A stretch of DNA of 52,790 nt from Eikenella glucosivorans. GTDB taxonomy: Bacteria; Pseudomonadota; Gammaproteobacteria; Burkholderiales; Neisseriaceae. Below are positions 46,477 through 52,790 of the stretch, piece after piece. The translations under genes and the position numbers were made by a program. A model generated the notes under the pieces. That model was given only the letters and a program-made list of their open reading frames with translations. It was not told where the DNA came from and did no database searches. Location of the stretch: the NCBI RefSeq assembly GCF_016025525.2, contig NZ_JACSGR010000009.1, positions 1 to 52,790 on the forward strand. The letters run 5' to 3'. Numbering within the stretch: the first letter of the stretch is position 1; every line of letters begins with the position of its first letter.

Positions 46477-47238
46477 ATGTTGAAAAACATCCTCACCGCC
46501 GCCGTATTGTCCGCCCTGCTCGGCGCCTGCGCCGCCACCGGCAGCGGCGACGCCATCCCCGCCCAGGCCGACCAGCTCGCCGCGCGCACCAACCAGGCTG
46601 CCGCAGCCGTGCGCCAGCGCGAAGCCCAAGAAAACATCATCGCCTACTACGACGCCGACGGCGACCCCGCCGAGCGCGCCATGCCCGGCGGCTACTACCG
46701 CATCCTGCTCGGCCGCACTGCCGAAGGCCGCGCCGTGGTGCAGGATTTCTATCAAGACAGCCGCACCAAGCAAATCAGCCCCGTGATCATCGGCAAAGAC
46801 AGCGAGCTGAAAAACTTCAGCTCCGAAGTGATCGAAGGCCTGGTGGTGTGGTACACCCCCGAAGGGCGGCTCACCAACTTCTCCGAAATCCGCGATGGCA
46901 AACAGCTGCGCGCCGGCATGTATAACGAAAACGGCCGCCTCGCCCTCAGCATCGTGGGCGAGCCCGACGAAAAAGAAGGCGTTTTCGAGCTGAACGGCTT
47001 CTACGACGACGGCAAGCCCCTGTTTGCCATGCGCGACGACAAAACCGAAAACGGCCTCGTCCGCACTTATTATTACCCCAACGGCAACAAGCTGATGCAA
47101 ACCACCGGCAAAGACAGCAACGCCAAAACCGAATTCTGGAAAGAAGACGGCAGCAGCGCCACCGCCGCCGACGTGCAAACCCCGATTCGCGACAACCTCC
47201 AGCGCGTGAACTATTTGATGAACAAACACCTGCGCTAA
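46477..47238 (+). CDS. Lipoprotein with YwqK/MORN-like repeats (first paralogue)
   Basis: The 253-residue protein has a lipobox (VLSALLGAC, Cys near residue 18) and a mature part with MORN-type strands: GGYYRILLGRTAEGRAVVQD, FYQDSRTKQISPVII, LVVWYTPEGRLTNFSEIR and RTYYYPNGNKLMQTTGKDS. It is clearly similar to the next gene in order of motifs. AGGAG lies 11 bases before the ATG. YwqK-type proteins are sometimes annotated as antitoxins, but the lipoprotein signal makes an envelope role more likely. Function unknown. Confidence 0.85.
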   Translation: MLKNILTAAVLSALLGACAATGSGDAIPAQADQLAARTNQAAAAVRQREAQENIIAYYDADGDPAERAMPGGYYRILLGRTAEGRAVVQDFYQDSRTKQISPVIIGKDSELKNFSSEVIEGLVVWYTPEGRLTNFSEIRDGKQLRAGMYNENGRLALSIVGEPDEKEGVFELNGFYDDGKPLFAMRDDKTENGLVRTYYYPNGNKLMQTTGKDSNAKTEFWKEDGSSATAADVQTPIRDNLQRVNYLMNKHLR

Positions 47239-47257
47239 AGCCGCCGGTACGGCATAG

Positions 47258-47308
47258 AGGCTACCTGAAAAATATCCTGCCCCAGGCGGGAACATTTTCA
47301 GGTAGCCT
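47258..47308 (+). terminator. Inverted uptake-sequence pair between the lipoprotein genes
   Basis: AGGCTACCTGAA (47258-47269) and TTCAGGTAGCCT (47297-47308). The two paralogues are therefore likely transcribed separately. Confidence 0.65.
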
Positions 47309-47458
47309 CTTTTGCAACCGCTTGCCAGAACGGGACAGTTAGACAAATCGGCCAAGTGCCCACTATGGATTTTTGAAGGGCAAGGCTTTAGAATGCAACC
47401 ACTAATGGCGGCCGAGCAGGCAGCCGCAAATATTTCCAACCAGATAGGCGGAACACCT

Positions 47459-48355
47459 ATGAATAAACTGTTTTCCATTGCAGCCGCAGCCGTGTTGCTG
47501 GCGGCGTGCACCCCTTCAGAAACCAAGCAGCCGGCCGCCGCGGCCGCGGCGGCTTCCGCGGCGGCCAACCATGCCGCCGAGGCGTCGGCACAAGTGCCGG
47601 CGCTGGCTCTGCCCGCCGATGTTAAAGAGCTGGAAGCGCTGGCGCAGAAAGCCGTGGCCGGCTACGAGCCTGCCGCCGAAAAACAGATAGTGTATTTCGG
47701 CACCGATTCCCAACCCGCCGACAAACCCGTGGCCGGCGGCTTCTACCGCGAAGTGTTGGGCAAAATGCCAGATGGCCGCCTGGTGGTGCAGGATTTCTAT
47801 CAAGATAACGGCAAACCGCAGATTCTGCCGGCTATTTTGAAGCAGGGCGCCGATGTGAGGAATTTCTCCGCCGAGGTGAACGACGGCCTGGTGGTGTGGG
47901 TGGCGGAAGACGGTTCGGTTGTTTCCGCCAGCGATATGTCGGGCGGGCAAACCCGCTCGTGGACGGTGATTTACCGCGACGGCAAGGCTGTCGCCCAAGC
48001 GCGCGGTGCCGAGCAAGATGAGCAGGGCGGCGACGCCGTTTTCCTGTATGACGACGGCAAACCGATGATGTGGGGACGGGCGGCAGCCGACGGCAAGAGC
48101 CTGCTGCTCGATACCTACTATCCCAACGGCGTTCGGATGAGCAGCACGATTATGCCGAGCAGCGGCGGTGGCGAGCCCATCATTTCGGCTTGGAACCGCG
48201 AAGGCAAACCTGTGCCGCTGTCGGAAATCAAAGAGGATTGGGAAACGATGCAGCAAGCCGTTACCCGCATCCAATCATATGTTCAGCAGAGCGAGTCGGT
48301 GTTCAGCCCCAGCCAGGCGAATGCCGATGCCTCCGCCGCCCGGCAGGCGCAGTGA
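47459..48355 (+). CDS. Lipoprotein with YwqK/MORN-like repeats (second paralogue)
   Basis: The 298-residue protein starts MNKLFSIAAAAVLLAACTPS, a clear lipobox with Cys17, followed by an Ala-rich linker. The mature part repeats the first paralogue's pattern: GGFYREVLGKMPDGRLVVQD, FYQDNGKPQILPAILK, LVVWVAEDGSVVSASDMSGG and DTYYPNGVRMSSTIM. The ATG at 47459 is preceded by AGGCGGA; a longer upstream frame is not supported. The pair probably arose by tandem duplication and has diverged considerably. Confidence 0.85.
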   Translation: MNKLFSIAAAAVLLAACTPSETKQPAAAAAAASAAANHAAEASAQVPALALPADVKELEALAQKAVAGYEPAAEKQIVYFGTDSQPADKPVAGGFYREVLGKMPDGRLVVQDFYQDNGKPQILPAILKQGADVRNFSAEVNDGLVVWVAEDGSVVSASDMSGGQTRSWTVIYRDGKAVAQARGAEQDEQGGDAVFLYDDGKPMMWGRAAADGKSLLLDTYYPNGVRMSSTIMPSSGGGEPIISAWNREGKPVPLSEIKEDWETMQQAVTRIQSYVQQSESVFSPSQANADASAARQAQ

Positions 48356-48417
48356 TTGATCCGGCTGTTTCCCTTCAACACGTATTTTCGTTTTCACCCT
48401 AAATAAGGAGTAAGCAA

Positions 48418-49848
48418 ATGTCTCAGTTTGACGTAGTGGTAATCGGTGCAGGCCCCGGCGGATACATTGCCGCCATCCGCGCCGCCCAACTGGGTTTCAA
48501 AACCGCCTGTATCGACGCGGGCGTGAACAAGGCCGGCGACGCCCCCGCTTTGGGCGGCACCTGCCTGAACGTGGGCTGCATTCCTTCTAAGGCGCTGTTG
48601 CAGTCTTCCGAACATTTCCACGCCGCGCAGCACGATTTTGCCGCGCACGGCATCACCGTGGGCGAGGTGAAGTTCGACGCCGCCAAGATGATCGAGCGCA
48701 AAGACGGCATCGTCACCAAGCTCACCGGTGGTATCAAATTCCTGTTTCAAAAGAATAAGGTAACCAGCCTGTTCGGCACTGCCTCCTTCGTGGGCAAAAA
48801 CGGCGATTTCTGGCAGCTGGAAGTGGACGACCGCGGCGAAAAAACCACCGTGGAAGGCAAGCACATCATTGTGGCCACTGGCTCCACCCCGCGCCCGCTG
48901 CCGTTGGTGGACATCGACAATGTAAACGTGTTGGACAACGAAGGCGCGCTGAACCTGACCGAAGTGCCGGCCAAGCTGGGCGTGATCGGCGCCGGCGTGA
49001 TCGGCCTAGAAATGGGCTCCGTGTGGAACCGCGTGGGCTCGGAAGTAACCATCCTGGAAGCTTCGCCGGTGTTCCTGGCTGCTGCCGACCAGCAGATTGC
49101 CAAAGAAGCGTTTAAATACTTCACCCGCGAACAGGGCTTGAAGATCGAGCTGGGTGTGAAGCTGAATAAGATTACCAGCGGTGAAAAAGTGACCGTTGAA
49201 TTCACCACCGCCAAGGGCGAGGCGCAAACCGCCGAGTTCGACAAGCTCATCGTAGCCATCGGCCGCGTGCCGAACACGCACGGCCTGAACGCCGAAGCCG
49301 TGGGCCTACAAAAAGACGACCGCGGCTTCATCGTGGTGGACGGCGAATGCCGCACCAACCTGCCCAATGTGTGGGCCATCGGCGATGTGGTGCGCGGCCC
49401 GATGCTGGCGCACAAAGCCAGCGACGAAGGCGTGGCCGTGGCCGAACGCATTGCCGGCCAGAAACCGCATTTGGATTTCAACACCATCCCGTGGGTGATC
49501 TACACCGATCCGGAAATCGCCTGGGTGGGCAAAACCGAAGAGCAGCTCAAAGCCGAGGGCGTGGAATACAAAAAAGGCACCTCCGGCTTTGCCGCCAACG
49601 GCCGTGCCATGGGCTTGGGCAAGGCCAAAGGCACGGTGAAAATCCTGGCCGACGCCAAAACCGACCGCATCTTGGGTGTGCACATGATCGGCCCGATGGT
49701 GAGCGAACTGATCACCGAAGGCGTGGTGGGCATGGAATTTTCCGCCAGCAGCGAAGACATCGCCCGCATCGTGCACGCGCACCCGACCCTGTCGGAAGTG
49801 GTGCACGAAGCCGCACTGGCCGTGGACAAACGTGCCCTGCACGGCTAA
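48418..49848 (+). CDS. lpdA: Dihydrolipoyl dehydrogenase
   Basis: The 476-residue E3 flavoprotein reoxidises dihydrolipoamide in 2-oxoacid dehydrogenase complexes. The FAD motif GAGPGGYIAAIRAAQLG is at residues 10-26; the redox disulfide is Cys49/Cys54 in GGTCLNVGCIPSK; the NAD motif is GVIGAGVIGLEMGSVW; the C-terminal catalytic His is in HAHPTLSEVVHEAAL. AAGGAG precedes the ATG. No E1 or E2 gene is adjacent, so it likely serves complexes encoded elsewhere. An uptake-sequence terminator follows. Confidence 0.97.
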   Translation: MSQFDVVVIGAGPGGYIAAIRAAQLGFKTACIDAGVNKAGDAPALGGTCLNVGCIPSKALLQSSEHFHAAQHDFAAHGITVGEVKFDAAKMIERKDGIVTKLTGGIKFLFQKNKVTSLFGTASFVGKNGDFWQLEVDDRGEKTTVEGKHIIVATGSTPRPLPLVDIDNVNVLDNEGALNLTEVPAKLGVIGAGVIGLEMGSVWNRVGSEVTILEASPVFLAAADQQIAKEAFKYFTREQGLKIELGVKLNKITSGEKVTVEFTTAKGEAQTAEFDKLIVAIGRVPNTHGLNAEAVGLQKDDRGFIVVDGECRTNLPNVWAIGDVVRGPMLAHKASDEGVAVAERIAGQKPHLDFNTIPWVIYTDPEIAWVGKTEEQLKAEGVEYKKGTSGFAANGRAMGLGKAKGTVKILADAKTDRILGVHMIGPMVSELITEGVVGMEFSASSEDIARIVHAHPTLSEVVHEAALAVDKRALHG

Positions 49849-49908
49849 ATCCGTCCGGCCTGCTTTGCCTGAAATAGCGTGCACGGTAGGCTTGGCAGAG
49901 TAAAGCAA

Positions 49909-49947
49909 AGGCTACCTGAAAAATGGTTCAACCGTTTCAGGTAGCCT
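49909..49947 (+). terminator. Inverted uptake-sequence pair after lpdA
   Basis: AGGCTACCTGAA (49909-49920) and TTCAGGTAGCCT (49936-49947) followed by TTTT; the loop adds GGTT/AACC pairing. The 298-bp gap to prfB also has copies at 49985-49996 and 50076-50087 around a module-1-like repeat (50031-50050). Confidence 0.8.
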
Positions 49948-50146
49948 TTTTGCGTACCCGCCGTTTGCTGCACGGAAAAGGCAGTGGCTACCTGAAACGG
50001 AAACGGCCCATATGAAACTGCCTTTGCGCCTTTAGCTTTGCAGAAACCGCACCTTCCTGCGCGAAGACCCCATTTTTCAGGTAGCCTAATCTGTTACAAT
50101 ACGCGCCCTGCAATCCGCGCATTCGATTAAGCAAAAGACAAAAATC

Positions 50147-51250
50147 ATGGAAGCCGAACGCATCAACCTGCTCAACCACACCCTAGCCGACTTGGAAAAA
50201 CGCAGCGGCGAAATCCGCGTTTATCTCGACTACGACGGCAAAAAAGACCGCCTCGAAGAAGTGGTCGGCCTCTCCGAAGATCCTGAGCTTTGGAACGACC
50301 CCAAACGCGCCCAAGAAATCGGCAAAGAGCGCAAAGTGCTCGAAGGCATCGTGCTCACGCTCGACAACATTGCCGGCGGCATCGAAGACAACCGCCTGCT
50401 CATTGAGATGGCGCTCGAAGAAAACGACGAAGGCGGTTTTGCCGCCATCGAAGCCGACGTGGCCGCGCTGGAAACGCAAATGGCCGAGCTCGAATTCAAG
50501 CGCATGTTCAACCAGCCCGCCGACGTAAACAACTGTTTCATCGACATCACCGCCGGCGCCGGCGGCACCGAAGCCGAAGACTGGGCCGGCATGCTTTTAC
50601 GCATGTATGTGCGCTACGGCGAGCGCAAAGGCTTCAAAGTGGAAATCATGGAGCAGGACGACGGCGAAATCGCCGGCATCAACCGCGCCACCATCCGCCT
50701 TGAAGGCGAATACGCCTACGGCCTCCTGCGCACCGAAACTGGCGTGCACCGCCTCGTGCGCCACTCCCCCTTCGACTCCAACAACAAACGCCACACCTCC
50801 TTCGCCTCCGTGTTTGTTTACCCCGAAGTGGACGACAGCTTCGAAATCGAAATCAACCCCGCCGACGTGCGCACCGACACCTACCGCGCCTCCGGCGCCG
50901 GCGGCCAGCACATCAACAAAACCGACTCCGCCGTACGCATGACGCACATCCCCACCGGCATCGTCGTGCAATCGCAAAACAGCCGCTCGCAGCACGACAA
51001 CCGCCGCGTGTGCGAAGAAATGCTGCGCGCCAAACTGTTTGAGCTGGAAATGCGCAAGCGCAACGAAGAAAAACAGGCGCTGGAAGAAGGCAAGGCCGAC
51101 GTGGGCTGGGGCAGCCAAATCCGCTCCTACGTGCTCGATTCCTCGCGCATCAAAGACCTGCGCACCGGCCACGAAACCGGCAACACCAAAGCCGTGCTCG
51201 ACGGCGATTTGGACGACTTCATCGAAGCGAGCCTGAAGCAGGGCGTGTGA
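50147..51250 (+). CDS. prfB: Peptide chain release factor 2
   Basis: The 367-residue factor ends translation at UAA and UGA. Recognition motif SPF is at residues 207-209 (RHSPFDSNNKRHTS) and the catalytic GGQ at 252-254 (GAGGQHINK). The frame is continuous through RVYLDYDGKKDRLEE, where E. coli and many bacteria have an in-frame UGA and a +1 frameshift; here Leu27-Asp28 are ordinary CTC GAC codons. So the usual autoregulatory frameshift is missing. A TACAAT box lies 47 bp upstream. Confidence 0.97.
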   Translation: MEAERINLLNHTLADLEKRSGEIRVYLDYDGKKDRLEEVVGLSEDPELWNDPKRAQEIGKERKVLEGIVLTLDNIAGGIEDNRLLIEMALEENDEGGFAAIEADVAALETQMAELEFKRMFNQPADVNNCFIDITAGAGGTEAEDWAGMLLRMYVRYGERKGFKVEIMEQDDGEIAGINRATIRLEGEYAYGLLRTETGVHRLVRHSPFDSNNKRHTSFASVFVYPEVDDSFEIEINPADVRTDTYRASGAGGQHINKTDSAVRMTHIPTGIVVQSQNSRSQHDNRRVCEEMLRAKLFELEMRKRNEEKQALEEGKADVGWGSQIRSYVLDSSRIKDLRTGHETGNTKAVLDGDLDDFIEASLKQGV

Positions 51251-51283
51251 TGGCCGCCGCGTTTGGCGGTGCGGGCATACAAA

Positions 51284-51343
51284 AGGCTACCTGAAATTTT
51301 TAGCTTCGCAGAAACTCCGCTGCGCTGCGTTTTCAGGTAGCCT
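51284..51343. repeat. Uptake-sequence pair enclosing repeat module 1, after prfB
   Basis: AGGCTACCTGAA (51284-51295) is followed by TTTTTAGCTTCGCAGAAACT (module 1, about 51297-51316) and TTCAGGTAGCCT (51332-51343). The pair can act as a prfB terminator. Further copies at 51416-51427 and 51440-51451 fill the rest of the 312-bp gap; no gene is seen. Confidence 0.65.
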
Positions 51344-51507
51344 TTGAGCATAATTGGGCTGCCGCGGCACGGTTGGCAATGTTTGCTTCGGTTTGCTTAG
51401 GGAGGATCCGAGGTTTTCAGGTAGCCTGCGGGGAGGTTGAGGCTACCTGAAAACGGTTTACCGGGGATCAATCGCTTGATGGGGCGTGTGTAGACCAAGC
51501 ATAGAAA

Positions 51508-51546
51508 AGGCTACCTGAAAATCCGTTTCCGATTTTCAGGTAGCCT
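51508..51546 (-). terminator. Inverted uptake-sequence pair after hemB
   Basis: AGGCTACCTGAA (51508-51519) and TTCAGGTAGCCT (51535-51546), stem extended by AATC/GATT, 16 bp beyond the hemB stop. Confidence 0.8.
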
Positions 51547-51562
51547 TTTGTTGTGCCGCTGC

Positions 51563-52570
<1,008 letters not shown>

Positions 52571-52730
52571 GGTTTGCAACCTTAAAAATAGAGTAAGGCG
52601 TATTTTACGCCGCTTGCGCGGGAAAGGGCAGCCGGCAGTATGCAAGCTAGGAGAAGGCAGGGGTTGAAATTAAATTTCCTGATAATTTTGATATTTAGGT
52701 GGGGTTGGGTGATTTTTTATTTTTTAGTAT

Positions 52731-52760
52731 TTGACAGTTGTAGTTTGGGTAGCGTATAGT
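52731..52760 (+). promoter_or_regulatory. Strong sigma70 promoter directed out of the window
   Basis: TTGACA (52731-52736) and TATAGT (52755-52760) are 18 bp apart, with a T/A-rich UP-like stretch (52711-52729) before and a GC-rich TCGCG discriminator after. This is the design of stable-RNA promoters, so an rRNA or similar operon may begin just beyond the right edge. The gene itself is not visible. Confidence 0.65.
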
Positions 52761-52790
52761 TCGCGTCTTCGCTGCTTCCGGGCGCTGAAT

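Noticed and set aside
50200..50240. Programmed +1 frameshift in prfB
   Set aside because: No in-frame stop is present at the expected site; the frame is continuous.

Overview
The window is a stretch of core chromosome from a GC-rich member of the Neisseriaceae, very probably an Eikenella species. The main evidence is the 12-mer AGGCTACCTGAA and its complement TTCAGGTAGCCT, about 90 copies by eye counting single mismatches. From memory this is the Eikenella dialect (AG-eikDUS) of the Neisseriaceae DNA uptake sequence. An RmpM/OmpA-like protein, a Correia-type miniature element and Neisseria-like operons (rpsP-rimM-trmD-rplS, lptF-lptG) agree. No rRNA, tRNA, CRISPR array, prophage or complete insertion sequence was found. 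A strong promoter at the right edge points out of the window.

Layout. 1-1242: end of an unknown gene, then a minus-strand yqjD/yqjE/yqjK-like membrane cluster. 1365-1470: Correia-like element upstream of hemL. 1.7-8 kb: hemL, galU, a Pit phosphate transporter and the rpsP-rimM-trmD-rplS operon. 8-18.8 kb: dtd, gyrA, gluQRS, adhP, a homoserine kinase with an unusual C-terminal domain, a PolB-like exonuclease, mtgA, a small hypothetical gene and cysB. 19-24.5 kb: rmpM-like gene with a clear promoter and terminator, dacB, secB, hslU and a nitroreductase. 24.6-25.7 kb: an AT-rich pair of secreted hypothetical proteins. 26-34.5 kb: aldehyde dehydrogenase, Ldh-family oxidoreductase, thyA, an ABC exporter, an MscS-type channel and a Sel1-repeat gene interrupted by an in-frame stop. 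34.7-40.5 kb: lptF-lptG, a leucine-rich-repeat protein, ribE, an acyltransferase and trmJ. 40.6-48.4 kb: tex, a SUKH protein, darP, ampG and two tandem paralogous lipoproteins. 48.4-52.6 kb: lpdA, prfB and hemB.

Functionally the genes are housekeeping: tetrapyrrole synthesis (hemL, hemB), translation and tRNA modification (rpsP, rimM, trmD, rplS, dtd, gluQRS, trmJ, prfB, darP), envelope and peptidoglycan (galU, mtgA, dacB, ampG, lptFG, rmpM), secretion and proteolysis (secB, hslU), and central metabolism (adhP, aldehyde dehydrogenase, lpdA).

The more unusual signals are: uptake sequences used as transcription terminators and also embedded in coding sequence, start regions and stop codons; a dispersed repeat family that sits directly against the uptake sequences; a tex gene carrying uptake sequences of Neisseria dialects, which suggests import; a Correia-like element outside Neisseria; a homoserine kinase fused to a small beta-rich domain; and an AT-rich mosaic block across the lptF/lptG junction.
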